Numbered from the stretch's first letter, positions 49,739 to 62,555 are shown. The stretch: 64,000 bases of DNA from Onthophagus taurus (GCF_036711975.1 NC_091970.1:7501-71500), one strand, 5' to 3'. Translations and numbers: made by a program. Notes: generated from the letters alone by a model not told the origin.

Positions 49739-52700
49739 TTATGCCCAATAATTTTTACCAACAACATTCGAATACTGATTACTACCACTTTGATAACTTT
49801 CCGGATTAAATTGATGCATCTCACCGACATTCAAGCAATTCTGATGACCCCAAACGCCGTTTTTCGCCCAATTCGCCGTCTCGTTATTCATTTCCTTCTC
49901 CCCTTCCTTTCTATTACCCCCGCTTAAATCGTTCGCTAAATTTAAATTGGAAATAGCCGCCGAAGACTGTGCGGCGATGTGCGATTGCGCGTGGGCCATT
50001 TGCGCGTGCGCAAACGCGTAATTAGCGTCGAAGAGGGCGGCGTAATCGTTTCGCGCGCCCTCTTGGTTATTACTGGTGTGATGTACGTAATGATTGTGTG
50101 CTGCTTGTTGGAAAACGTAAGAATTTCCGTATTGAGCCGTGTTGCGCCAATCGGATTGAGAAGAGGAATTTTCAACGCTGTACTGACAAGGGTTGGTTAA
50201 AGGTAGCGAACCGAAACTTAAGGTGGCACCACCGTTCGTTGAATGTTTCCGGAGACGTGCTCGACGGTTTGAAAACCACACCTTTAATTTAGAAAACGTT
50301 GGGAAGTATTAAAAAAAAAATTCTAAAAAAGATTCTAAGAATAGAGTTGATTGTAATTAATAGGGCACGGAACTTTTGTAACAAAACAACACGATTTCCC
50401 CCCTCCACTAAATTAAATTCTAAAACGATTTTCTCAATAAAAATATATATATAAAAATTTTTTTTACTTTATGTTGTTAATTATTGATCAAATCAAAAAA
50501 TTTTATTAACAATATTTGTTTAGAATTACTTCAGGAACAGTGTTTGTTAATAAAATTTTTTGCTAACTTGAAATTTTAATTTCCCTCTGAATAGTATGCT
50601 ATCAAAATTAATTATCTCAATAATTATTGTTTCTATCAAAAAATGTTTTAAATAAAATTTGTTTCAATTTCGATTTTGAACCAATTATCTCAATAAAAAA
50701 TTTTTACATCTCTATTAATTAAGCATCCAAGTGTAATTATGTATAAAAACGGAAAAATTATTATTTTGAGGTTATCTCCTTAATTATTGATTAAATCAAA
50801 AAATTTTGTTAACAATGTTTGTTAAGAATTGCTTCAGGAACAGTGTTTGTTAAAACAATTTTTTTCTAACTTGAAATTTTAATTTCCCACTGAACAGTAT
50901 GGTACAAAAATTAATATTTTTGAGGTTATATCCTTATTGTTGATTTAATCAAAAAATTTTGTTAACAAAACTTGTTTAGAATTACTTTAGGAACAGTGTT
51001 TGTTAATACAATTTTTTGCTAACTTGAAATTTTAATTTCCCTCTGAATAGTATGCTATCAAAATTAATTATCTCAATAATTATTGTTTCTATCAAAAAAT
51101 GTTTTAAATAAAATTTGTTTCAATTTCGATTTTGAATCAATTATCTTAATAAAAAAATTTTACATCTCTATTAATTAAGCACTTAAGTGTAATTATGTAT
51201 AAAAGTGGAAAAATTATTATTTTGAGGTTATCTCTTTAATTATTGATTAAATCAAAAAATTTTGTTAACAATGTTTGTTAAGAATTGCTTCAGGAACAGT
51301 GTTTGTTAAAACAATTTTTTTCGAACTTGAAATTTTAATTTCCCACTGAACAGTATGGTACAAAAATTAATATTTTTGAGGTTATATCCTTATTGTTGAT
51401 TTAATCAAAAAATTTTGTTAACAAAATTTGTTTAGAGTTACTTCAGGAACAGTGTTTGTTAATACAATTTTTTGCTAACTTGAAATTTTAATTTCCCTCT
51501 GAATAGTATGCTATCAAAATTAATTATCTCAATAATTATTGTTTCTATCAAAAAATGTTTTAAATAAAATTTGTTTCAATTTCGATTTTGAACCAATTAT
51601 CTCAATAAAAAATTTTTACATCTCTATTAATTAAGCATCCAAGTGTAATTATTTATAAAAACGGAAAAATTATTATTTTGAGGTTATCTCCTTAATTATT
51701 GATTAAATCAAAAAAATTTGTTAACAATGTTTGTTAAGAATTGCTTCAGGAATAGTGTTTGTTAAAACAATTTTTTTCTAACTTGAAATTTTAATTTCCC
51801 ACTGAACAGTATGGTACAAAAATTAATATTTTTGAGGTTATATCCTTATTGTTGATTTAATCAAAAAATGTTGTTAACAAAACTTGTTTAGAATTACTTC
51901 AGGAACAGTGTTTGTTAATACGATTTTTTGCTAACTTGAAATTTTAATTTCCCTCTGAATAGTATGCTATCAAAATTAATTATCTCAATAATTATTGTTT
52001 CTATCAAAAAATGTTTTAAATAAAATTTGTTTCAATTTCGATTTTGAACCAATTATCTCAATAAAAAATTTTTACATCTCTATTAATTAAGCATTTAAGT
52101 GTAATTATGTATAAAAGTGGAAAAATTATTATTTTGAGGTTATCTCCTTAATTATTGATTAAATCAAAAAATTTTGTTAATAATGTTTGTTAAGAATTGC
52201 TTCAGGAATATTGTTTGTTAAAACAATTTTTTTCTAACTTGAAATTTTAATTTCCCACTGAATAGTATGGTACAAAAATTAATATTTTTGAGGTTATATC
52301 CTTATTGTTGATTTAATCAAAAAATGTTGTTAACAAAATTTGTTTAGAATTACTTCAGGAACAGTGTTTGTTAATACGATTTTTTGCTATCTTGAAATTT
52401 TAATTTCCCTCTGAATAGTATGCTATCAAAAGTAATTATCTCAATAATTATTGTTTCTATCAAAAAATGTTTTAAATACAATTTGTTTCAATTTCGATTT
52501 TGAATCAATTATCTTAATAAAAAAATTTTACATTTCTATTAATTAAGCATCCAAATGTAATTATGTATAAAAACGGAAAAATTATTATTTTGAGGTTATC
52601 TCCTTAATTATTGATTAAACCAAAAAAAATTGTTGACAAAGTTTGTTTGGAATTGTTTCAGGAACAATTTTTGTTAACACAATTTTTTTCTAACTTGAAA

Positions 52701-53724
52701 TTTTAATTTCCCACTGAACAGTATGGTACAAAAACTAATATTTTTGAGGTTATATCCTTATTGTTGATTTAATCAAAAAATGTTGTTAACAAAATTTGTT
52801 TAGAATTACTTCAGGAACAGTGTTTGTTAATACAATTTTTTGCTAACTTTAAATTTTAATTTCCCTCTGAATAGTATGCTATCAAAATTAATTATCTCAA
52901 TAATTATTGTTTCTATCAAAAAATGTTTTAAATAAAATTTGTTTCAATTTTGATTTTGAACCAATTATCTTAATAAAAAATTTTTACATCTCTATTAATT
53001 AAGCATCCAAGTGTAATTATGTATAAAAACGGAAAAATTATTATTTTGTGGTTATCTCCTTAATTATTGATTAAATCAAAAAATTTTGTTAACAATGTTT
53101 GTTAAGAATTGCTTCAGGAATATTGTTTGTTAAAACAATTTTTTTCTAACTTGAAATTTTAATTTCCCACTGAATAGTATGGCACAAAAATTAATATTTT
53201 TGAGGTTATATCCTTATTGTTGATTTAATCAAAAAATGTTATTAACAAAATTTGTTTAGAATTACTTCAGGAACAGTGTTTGTTAAAACAATTTTTTTCT
53301 AACTTGAAATTTTAATTTCCCACTGAACAGTATGGTGTTCTTTTAATCAGAACGAGTGGAGGGGGGAAATCGTATCGTTTTGTTACAAAAGTTCCGTGCC
53401 CTAGTAATTAATGTGGTTAAGATTTAATGGGTTGGGTTGGTTTTTATGTTTAATGGGTTAATAAATGTGGCTCGAGAAGAGATGGTTTTTCTTGAAAAAA
53501 TTAAATAAATTGATAAAATACAAAAATAACCTGAATCCTAGCTTCGGTTAATCCGGTTTGTTGAGCTAGTTCTTCTCGCGTATAAACATCCGGATATTGG
53601 GATTTAGTAAAAGCTCGTTCTAAAGCCTCCAATTGTTCCCCGGTGAACGTCGTTCTTGCCCTTCGTTGTTTTCGTTTTAATGGAATTCCTGGTTCCGATT
53701 CGGTATCGCTATCATCTTCTCTAC
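49739..53724 (-). CDS. Pax3/7-family paired-homeobox transcription factor, gooseberry/gooseberry-neuro group (last two exons)
   Basis: Exons 53724-53531 and 50281-49739 join in phase 0. Together they encode an acidic linker ([18 protein letters not shown]) and a full homeodomain: [38 protein letters not shown] and [20 protein letters not shown]. Serine at homeodomain position 50 (VWFSNRR) marks the paired class. The 170-residue tail is rich in Asn, Ser, Ala and His and ends GKNYWA. The exon break between IQ and VW is the conserved Pax homeobox intron. The first exon here starts in phase 1, so the paired domain must be encoded further upstream (right), probably outside the window. LRKHS resembles gooseberry-neuro, but gooseberry or paired cannot be excluded. 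The intron carries hAT-like copy 2. Confidence 0.92.
50361..53403. mobile_element. hAT-like TIR element carrying the 456-bp satellite, copy 2
   Basis: Element TAGGGCACGGAAC...GTTCCGTGCCCTA, 3,043 bp, flanked by a perfect 8-bp direct repeat GTAATTAA (50353-50360 and 53404-53411). That sequence fits the hAT target consensus nTnnnnAn. About six 456-bp units fill the interior, slightly diverged from copy 1. The left subterminal region has a deletion compared with copies 1 and 3. It sits in the homeobox intron of the Pax gene. Confidence 0.9.
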
Positions 53725-54358
53725 CTAAAACAAATATTAAAAAGTAAAAATAAAAAATAAGTAAGTACTTTTTCGAAGAAACTTTTCAACGGCATTTTAT
53801 GCGTTAGCGCAAACCGGCAGCGCTTAATAACTTTTATTACTCGTATAAATAAGCATCGTTTAAGCGTTTTGATATAGTAGAGAGGCGGGAACAAGTTTAA
53901 ACGCTTAGAGGGACGTGTCGTTGTATTTATCAACACGCAACACAACAGTGGGAACTTATTAAATCTGCGGTTGAAGTCTGAGCACAACCTCGTGAATTCA
54001 AAAAAATCCCTTTTGTTTTCTCTCACCCTGTATATTTTATTTTCATGTCCTTTATTAATATAATTACGTAATTAGTGACGCGACTTAAATTAATTTATTG
54101 TTCCGAAATTAATTTACATTCTTGAAATACCTTCGGTACACTCATAACATATACCAAATTTGGTTTTTCTAGCTTAATGTATTACGAAGATATTCAATGT
54201 TTTAAAAATTTAAGACCCAACTTTGAACGCCTATAACTCCTCAGGGGTACAACTTAGTATAGAGATAATTTGCGTTAAATCATCTTAATTTATTGTCCTC
54301 TACATGTCCCTGCTCTGTGTCGGTTCTTATGTGAATCACCCTGTATATTATATAATAG
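53725..54358. other. Pax-gene upstream intron, start
   Basis: Mostly unique AT-rich sequence. Two solo CACCCTGTATA termini occur at about 54024-54034 and 54336-54347, suggesting broken elements of the CAGGGTG family. Confidence 0.45.
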
Positions 54359-55400
54359 TGAGGTTGAAATGTCAACCTCACTTTTGACATATTTATAATC
54401 TTCATTAAAAATCCTTTAAAATGAGTACCAACACGACATGTTTAATTTCAATATTAATGAAGTTATGATCAATTTCCGGTTTGAAATGTCAACCTCACTT
54501 TTGACATATTTGTAATCTTCATTAAAAATCCTTTAAAATGAGTACAAACACGACATGTTTAATTTCAATATTAATGAAGTTATGGTCAATTTCCGGTTTG
54601 AAATGTCAACGTCAATTTTAACATATTCGTAATTTTATTAAAATGTCTTAAAATAAATATAATTTTTCATAGAAAACGAAAATACAAGAAAAAATCTCAA
54701 AAATTAAGGTTGGTATTAATATTTAAAAATTATGTTGCTAACTTCATTGTTGTCAACTTTACAATTAATATTTTTTATTCTAACTTTTTTGTTTTTCGAG
54801 ATAAATGCGTCATGTTTGGGCTCATTTGAAAGATTATTTAATAAGGATTACGAATACATCAATATTAAAGTTGACATTAACACCATGAAGTTGTCAACGT
54901 TGAAATGTCAACCTCAATTTTGACGTATTTGTAATCGTCACTAAGAATTCTTTGAAATGAGTACCAACACGACATATTTAATTTCAATATTAATGAAGTT
55001 ATGGTCAATTTCCGGTTTGAAATGTCAACGTCAATTTTGACATATTCGTAATTTTATTAAAATGTCTTAAAATAAATATAATTTTTCATAGAAAACGAAA
55101 ATACAAGTAAAAATCTCAAAAATTAAGGTTGGTATTAATATTTAGAAATTATGTTGCTAACTTCATTGTTGTCAACTTTACGTTTAATATTTTTTATTCT
55201 AACTTTTTTGTTTTTCGAGATAAGTGCGTCATCTTTGGACTCGTTTTAAAGGTTTTTTAATGAAGATGACAAATATGTTAAAATTGACGTTGACGTTTCA
55301 AACCGGAAGTGATTACATTTCCATTAATATTAAAGTTAAATATGTCGAGTTTGGACTCATTTTAAAGGATTTTTTATGAAGTTGACAATTATGTCAAAAT
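54359..55400. repeat. Irregular tandem repeats around GAAATGTCAACCTCA
   Basis: Units of about 117 bp (GAAATGTCAACCTCACTTTTG ... AATGAAGTTATGGTCAATTTCCGG) start near 54366, 54482 and 54600. A larger block of about 420 bp (from GAAATGTCAACGTCAATTTT at 54600) recurs at 55019 almost unchanged. Confidence 0.8.
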
Positions 55401-55475
55401 TGAAAGATGAAAGTTGAAAATTGTTGCGCCAACTTCTGTGAATAATCGTTCGTTAGACACTGAAGTTAGACTCTT

Positions 55476-56092
55476 TAAAAGCCCATATCTCAGTTAACGT
55501 TCATTAAAAAAACCTCTAAATTGGCACGATTACTCTTCAGATGTTGTCAAATAGATTGTCATTTCTTGTATCAGAGTATCTTATACAGGGTGGTCAAAAA
55601 TTGAATTACCGTTTCTCCATATTCAATGGCTAGAAAGTCGAAAATTTTAAACGGAATGCCCCGTATTTTTTTAACCTATCAGAAAGGGAATTTAATTCTC
55701 TACAAATTATCTATAAACATTCTTCTACCTATTTATTGTAGTTTCCCTGATATTTTGAAATTAATCAAAGCATGCACGGAATGCGGGAAAATGCGGATTT
55801 TGATTAATTTTCCAATATCAGGGAAACTACGCTAAATAGGTATAGGAATGTTTATAGATAATTTGTAGAGAATTAAATTCCCTTTCTGATAGGGTAAAAA
55901 AATACGGGGTGTTCCATTCAAAATTTTCGACTTTTTCGCAATTGAATATTGAGAAACGATAATTCAATTTTTGACCATCCTGTATAAGATTCTCTGATAC
56001 AACAAATGACAATCTATTTGGCAGCATCTGTAGAGTAGTCGTGCCAATGCAGAGCTTTTTTGAATGATCGTTAGCTGAGATATGGGCTTTTG
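55476..56092. mobile_element. Foldback element, 0.6 kb, in the Pax-gene region
   Basis: Long inverted arms of about 300 bp: AAAAGCCCATATCT at 55477 pairs with AGATATGGGCTTTT at 56078, and pairing continues to the centre near 55785. CAGGGTGG-type termini (55583 and 55978) lie inside the arms, so the palindrome extends past the internal element ends. Confidence 0.8.
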
Positions 56093-56391
56093 CGAAATTT
56101 GTCAAAAAACACTTCAAATCAAAATAACTCGAAAACAAAAAACGCTAGGTACCAACGACCTTTATCAAAGTCAACATATTTTTTTACGTATAATTGAAAG
56201 GTGTAATAAAAACTATAGCATTGCATTTAAAATAACGAAGTTGTGGTCTACTTCCGGTAGACCGGAAGGGGTGGCCATCTTGAAAATATTTTAGATCGAA
56301 AGTTTAGAATGAACAACCCAAAATTTCAAACCACTACGAATAGTGGAACCTTAAAAAGTTCTAACGAACCAGTTACGTGAGACACCCTGTA
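56093..56391. other. Fragment of a further CACCCTG-ended element
   Basis: It includes a short inverted pair CTTCCGGTAGACCGGAAG at about 56250-56270 and ends GAGACACCCTGTA at 56391, directly abutting the next element. The left partner terminus was not found. Confidence 0.5.
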
Positions 56392-56754
56392 TACAGGGTA
56401 TACAGTTTTTAACATTTTCTTCTATAATTCGAGAATGGATGGAGATATCGAGATGCGGTTTTCACTATTATTTAGCAAATTTTATAGTGATTAAGGGTCT
56501 GTGAAGAAAATAGTACCGTTCCGTTTAACTTTTTTTCAAAAATCACAAAAATATGTAACCGCTGCAGATAACGCCCTCTAGCTTATTTGTTTTAAACCAA
56601 GCGGTCTTACTGTAAATATCTTTTAAAAGAGCATGTAATGCTCTTTCAAACAAGACCAAAAATATTCAAATCGGCTGAACGGTCCAGGAGATAACCTCTA
56701 GGCGTTACCGTTCTAGAGATACAGTACGGAGCACGCTTAACGGGACACCCTGTA
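56392..56754. mobile_element. Small CAGGG-ended MITE-like element
   Basis: Left TA-CAGGGTATACAG at 56392 and right CGGGACACCCTG-TA ending 56754. Only the outermost bases pair clearly. It abuts the preceding element end as TGTATACAGGG. Confidence 0.5.
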
Positions 56755-57119
56755 CATATAATTTTGTATAAAGAAGGATTTCAGCATAAATCGCCGAGGT
56801 CGCTTGCGGGCGAGGCGCTATAAATGATACATCAACACGAAATTATTAATTTTGTACAATTTTAGTGCCTCGCTAAAATAAAAAATCGATTTTGTACAAA
56901 ATTTTAATTAAATTGCATCCCCGAAAATGGTACTTAACCTTTATTTTTGTTGTATAAATCAAATTCAGGTTGAAACACTCGACCTATCCGATAAAACCCA
57001 ACTCGAGCACTTGTGATAAATGGAGGAAGAGAAAAAAAATTGTAAACCAAAAAACACAATTTTTTTCTGTCTACATTTGACGTTAAACTAAAATAATTTT
57101 GGGCGTAAGCCGGAAGGAG

Positions 57120-57345
57120 AAAAGATCCAATGGGAAAGATTTTTCGCGGCGTCAAAAGAAGGTTGTGTCGAGGTGATGGTGGTGTCCCTTTCTTGTCTTT
57201 GGACACCTTCCGACAATGGGTCGCATTATGGGGTCCCCCAAGCCGACGGTTTCGGCCCCTTTGGCGGTGGGCTTTGCCACGGCCACCCTCGGCGAAAGGA
57301 AGATTTATGAAGGCGGCGAGAAACTTGACTTCTTAGGTCGAAGGT
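57120..57345. promoter_or_regulatory. GC-richer unique island A, possible regulatory element
   Basis: Clearly higher GC than its surroundings and unique in the window, with runs such as GGTCCCCCAAGCCGACGG. A 68-codon plus frame (57130-57336) and an overlapping minus frame exist but neither is family-like. Its position in the probable upstream intron of a developmental Pax gene makes an enhancer plausible; this is inference. Confidence 0.3.
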
Positions 57346-57479
57346 GCAACAAGACACACTAATATTAGGTGACAAAACGATAATAATAAGTTTTTATAAA
57401 AACCTAAAATGTAAAAAAAGTTAAATTATTTCTTTTCCGTATTATTTTATAATTCATTTTGTGTTATTATTTTCCATCC

Positions 57480-57700
57480 TCTTCTTTTCGGCTTTGATGA
57501 GACCGCATTTATCTCCGTCCGGTTCGTATTAATCAACGGGGCCGAAGCGGACCGCCTGCTGGTTAATTAGGCATATATCTGAGCCCACACATGAAGGCAT
57601 TATAAGTACTTGGCACAAAGTCGAAAATCGTTTAAAAACCGGCTCGTGCCGATGCATTCTTAATCGGATAAAACGCACGAGGACGTGATTGAATATTAGA
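57480..57700. promoter_or_regulatory. GC-richer unique island B, possible regulatory element
   Basis: Unique, GC-richer stretch with homeodomain-type TTAATTAG (57563) and TATTAATCAAC (57525), not repeat-derived and without a coding frame. It is a candidate enhancer by composition and setting only. Confidence 0.35.
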
Positions 57701-57851
57701 AGGTCTTTTACATTAAATTTTCTTTTTTTTAATTTATTTTCTATTCATCATTTTTATTTCTGTAGGTATTTAAAATTTTTCTTTAGAACTAATTTCAGCT
57801 CCGACAATTACGTCAAAGAAAGATATTTTTTATTAACAGATACCTTATAAT

Positions 57852-60535
57852 TAGGGCACGGAACTTTTGTAACAAAACGACACGATTTCCCCCCTCCACT
57901 CGTTCTCAGCAGAAAATTCCATACAAAAGTTGTTCTAAATTAAATTCTAAAACGATTTTTTCAATAAAAATATATATATAAAATTTTTTTTGATGTTATG
58001 TTCTTAATTATTGATCAAATCAAAAATTTTTATTAACAACATTTGTTTAGAATTACTTCAGGAACAGTGTTTGTTAATAAAATTTTTTGCTAACTTGAAA
58101 TTTTAATTTCCCACTGAACAGTATGGTACAAAAATTAATATTTTTGAGGTTATATCCTTATTGTTGATTTAATCAAAAAATGTTGTTAACAAAATTTGTT
58201 TAGAATTACTTCAGGAACAGTGTTTGTTAACACAATTTTTTGCTATCTTGAAATTTTAATTTCCCTCTGAATAGTATGCTATCAAAATTAATTATCTCAA
58301 TAATTATTGTTTTTATCAAAAAATGTTTTAAATAAAACTTGTTTCAATTTTGATTTTGAATCAATTATCTTAATAACAAAATTTTACATCTCTATTAATT
58401 AACCGCCTAAGTGTAATTATGTATAAAAATGGAAAAATTAATATTTTGAGGTTATCTCCTTAATTATTGATTAAATCAAAAAAATTTGTTAACAATATTT
58501 GTTAAGAATTACACCAGGAACAGTGTTTGTTAAAACAATTTTTTTCTAACTTGAAATTTTAATTTCCCACTGAATAGTATGCTACAAAAATTAATATTTT
58601 TGAGGTTATATCCTTATTGTTGATTTAATCAAAAAATTTTGTTAACAAAATTTGTTTAGAATTACTTCAGGAACAGTGTTTGTTAATACAATTTTTTGCT
58701 ATCTTGAAATTTTAATTTCCCTCTGAATAGTATGCTATCAAAATTAATTATCTCAATAATTATTGTTTTTATTAAAAAATGTTTTAAATAAAACTTGTTT
58801 CAATTTCGATTTTGAATCAATTATCTTAATAACAAAATTTTACATCTCTATTAATTAACCGTCTAAGTGTAATTATGTATAAAAATGGAAAAATTAATAT
58901 TTTGAGGTTATCTCCTTAATTATTGATTAAATCAAAAAAATTTGTTAACAATATTTGTTAAGAATTACACCAGGAACAGTGTTTGTTAAAACAATTTTTT
59001 TCTAACTTGAAATTTTAATTTCCCACTGAACAGTATGGTACAAAAATTAATATTTTTGAGGTTATATCCTTATTGTTGATTTAATCAAAAAATGTTGTTA
59101 ACAAAATTTGTTTAGAATTACTTCAGGAACAGTGTTTGTTAATACAATTTTTTGCTATCTTAAAACTTTAATTTCCCTCTGAATAGTATGCTATCAAAAT
59201 TAATTATCTCAATAATTATTGTTTTTATCAAAAAATGTTTTAAATAAAACTTGTTTCAATTTCGATTTTGAATCAATTATCTTAATAACAAAATTTTACA
59301 TCTCTATTAATTAACCGTCTAAGTGTAATTATGTATAAAAATGGAAAAATTAATATTTTGAGGTTATCTCCTTAATTATTGATTAAATCAAAAAAATTTG
59401 TTAACAATATTTGTTAAGAATTGCACCAGGAACAGTGTTTGTTAAAACAATTTTTTTCTAACTTGAAATTTTAATTTCCCACTGAATAGTATGCTACAAA
59501 AATTAATATTATTGAGGTTATATCCTTATTGTTGATTTAATCAAAAAATGTTGTTAACAAAATTTGTTTAGAATTACTTCAGGAACAGTGTTTGTTAATA
59601 CAATTTTTTGCTATCTTGAAATTTTAATTTCCCTCTGAATAGTATGCTATCAAAATTAATTATCTCAATAATTATTATTTTTATCAAAAAATGTTTTAAA
59701 TAAAACTTGTTTCAATTTCGATTTTGAATCAATTATCTTAATAAAAAAATTTTACATCTCTATTAATTAAGCATTTAAGTGTAATTATGTATAAAACTGG
59801 AAAAATTATTATTTTGAGGTTATCTCTTTAATTATTGATTAAATCAAAAAAAATTGTTGACAATATTTGTTAAGAATTGCACCAGGAACAGTGTTTGTTA
59901 AAACAATTTTTTTCTAACTTGAAATTTTAATTTCCCACTGAATAGTATGCTACAAAAATTAATATTTTTGAGGTTATATCCTTATTGTTGATTTAATCAA
60001 AAAATTTTGTTAACAAAATTTGTTTAGAATTACTTCAGGAACAGTGTTTGTTAATAAAATTTTTTGCTATCTTAAAACTTAATTTCCCTCTGAATAGTAT
60101 GCTATCAAAATTAATTATCTCAATAATTATTGTTTTTATCAAAAAATGTTTTAAATAAAACTTGTTTCAATTTCGATTTTGAATCAATTATCTTAATAAC
60201 AAAATTTTACATCTCTATTAATTAACCGTCTAAGTGTAATTATGTATAAAAATGGAAAAATTAATATTTTGAGGTTATCTCCTTAATTATTAATTAAATC
60301 AAAAAAATTTGTTAACAATATTTGTTGAGAATTGCACCAGGAACAGTGTTTGTTAAAACAATTTTTTTCTAACTTGAAATTTTAATTTCCCACTGAATAG
60401 TATGCTACAAAAATTAATATTTTTGAGGTTATATCCTTATTGTTGAATTTATCAAAAAATTTTGTTAACAAAATTTGTTTAGAATTACTTCAGGAACAGT
60501 GTTTGTTTATACAATATTTGCTATCTTGAAATTTG
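57852..60535. mobile_element. hAT-like satellite carrier, copy 3, right end missing
   Basis: The left terminus TAGGGCACGGAACTTTTGTA at 57852 is intact, followed by the subterminal region and about 5.5 units of the 456-bp satellite. The array stops abruptly at about 60535 inside a unit and no right TIR follows, so this copy is truncated. The 8 bp before it (CTTATAAT) fit nTnnnnAn. Confidence 0.85.
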
Positions 60536-60789
60536 TACCACCTGTATATGTGGTTAAATTTGTTCCCCGAGTCACCGAAACACCCTGTATAATAACTTTA
60601 AAAAAATTGTGAAAAATCGATTTCTTACAATATCATCAAGATACAGTTAAAGTAAAATTTTTCTTTAAAACTAATTTCAGCTCCGACGTTAATTTAAGTC
60701 ATTTACCATTTTACTAACAGAGATCGAAAATAAAAAGAAATAAATAAAAGGAGATTTGATGACCAAGATGGGACCGTTTAGGACCGAAT
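60536..60789. other. Junction sequence after copy 3
   Basis: Contains a solo ACACCCTGTATAATAAC terminus (60582) followed by about 60 bp that recurs inverted at 63546-63608. At 60654-60725 a stretch with AACTAATTTCAGCTCCGAC repeats sequence from 57772-57845, i.e. from the other side of hAT-like copy 3. Confidence 0.6.
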
Positions 60790-60965
60790 ATTAATTATTG
60801 AAAGCGTGTGGCTTCGCGGCTCCACCGCGCGCGATGGAGATGATGCATCGCGTTTCGGTTGGGGGGCGTCCCAACTTAGCCCCCCACGTTCACGGCCTTT
60901 TACGTCCCCGTATTTATCATTTAACGCGGCCATTGATGAACTATATATTTCAACTGTCACTTTAC
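60790..60965. promoter_or_regulatory. GC-richer unique island C, possible regulatory element
   Basis: Short GC-rich unique block (GGCTCCACCGCGCGCGATGG; ACGCGGCCATTGATGAAC). Frames of 60-71 codons on both strands show no family. Candidate conserved non-coding element by composition only. Confidence 0.3.
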
Positions 60966-61140
60966 CAGCAACTCCAATATATTAACACGTCGTTGCTTGA
61001 CTCCGGTTATTAGTAAATGTTAAATAGTCTCAGAGTAAAAAAGAAAAATTAAAAGTTACCAAGATAACATTTTTCGGGAATTTAGTATAAAGAAAAACTT
61101 TATACTAAAAAGGAATTTAGTATAAAGTATAAAAAAAAAA

Positions 61141-62214
61141 TTTTTATATACTGAAGTATCATATTTAACATTAAATTCGTAATCGCGACGAAAAATCCTT
61201 TAAAATGAGCCCAAACACGATGAGTTTATCTTCAAAAACAACCAAGATACGCTTGTTTGAAAATCATTTTGACAGTTTGTGTCAAATTTGACAGATTAAG
61301 TTAGAAATGTCATTTTCTAATCAAAATACGACTATTTTTTTATCAAATTTAATGTTTTATATCGACACATTCAATATTAAGTTTTTAAGTGAATGTCAAA
61401 TTTGACAGGTTGAATATAAAAATGACATTTAACATTCAAATTGGGAAATTAAACTTTAAATTAATAATTAAATGTCAATTTAATGACAAAATACGATTAT
61501 TATTTGTTTTACAACTTGTCATTGTCATGTGTCAAATTTGACAGTTTAAACATTAAAGTGACAGATTAGGCTGGAAATGACTCTTATGTAATTTGGATTC
61601 AATTATTTTTCCTTCCAATCACTCAAATTTGATTTTTACATCGACATGTTGCATATTAAATTATTAAGCGAATGTCAAATTTGACAGGTTGAAAATAAAA
61701 TTGACATTTAACACTCGAATTGGGAAATTATACTTCGAATTAATAATTAAATGTCAATTTGATGACATGATACGATTATTTTAGTACACAACATGTCTTT
61801 GTCATGTGTCAAATTTGACAGTTTAAACATTAAAGTGACAGATTGAGTTGAAAATGTCGTCTTATTTTGTCATCTTATCAACATAACATTTAATTATTAA
61901 TTTAAAGTGTAATTGACCAATATGAACATTAAATGTCAATTTTATTTTTAACCTGTCAAATATGACTTTCACCTAAATTAAACACTAAATTTGGAATGTG
62001 TCGATATAAAAAATCAAATTTGATTTAAAAATTAATTGTGTTTTGATCAAAAAATTACATCTGTCAAATTTGACACAACCTGTCAAAATGATTTTTAAAC
62101 AAGCGTATCTTGGTTGTTTTTGAAGATAAACTCATCGTGTTTGGGCTCGTTTTAAAGGATTTTTCGTCGCGATTACGAATTTAACGTTAAATATGATACT
62201 TCAGTATATAAAAA
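61141..62214. repeat. Inverted-repeat block with TGTCAAATTTGACA palindromes
   Basis: Outer arms of about 190 bp: TATATACTGAAGTATCATAT at 61145 pairs with its complement ending at about 62212, including CAAGCGTATCTTGGTTGTTTT. The interior and the flank to 62340 hold seven copies of the 14-bp perfect palindrome TGTCAAATTTGACA (about 61279, 61394, 61528, 61674, 61807, 62060 and 62324). A partial third copy of the arm continues at 62385-62470. Confidence 0.85.
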
Positions 62215-62555
62215 TTGAAATTTTACTTTCAACCTGTCAAATTTAACGTTCACTTTATAATTTAATACTCAATTTGTCAATTTTCATGATTAAATAACTG
62301 ACATTTCTAAATTTAATATTTAAACTGTCAAATTTGACACATGACATTTATGAAATGTCAAAATGTTTAATCAAGTGTATTTTTGAAGATAAACTCATCG
62401 TGTTTGGGCTCATTTTAAACGATTTTTTATCGAGATTGCGAATTTATTATTAACATTTGATTATATAAAAATAAATTAATTCAAATTTTTTTTTTAATTT
62501 TAGATTTGGATGAAACTGTTTTAGAAAATAAATAAAAACGTGTGTTAGGTCGAAG
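62215..62555. other. Decayed arm copies of the palindrome block
   Basis: Further TGTCAAA words and a partial arm (AAACTCATCGTGTTTGGGCTC at 62392) merge into AT-rich sequence. Confidence 0.5.

Noticed and set aside
57130-57336. 68-codon plus frame in a GC-rich island
   Set aside because: Overlapped by an equally open minus frame; amino-acid content is unlike any domain; GC-rich sequence has few stops by chance.
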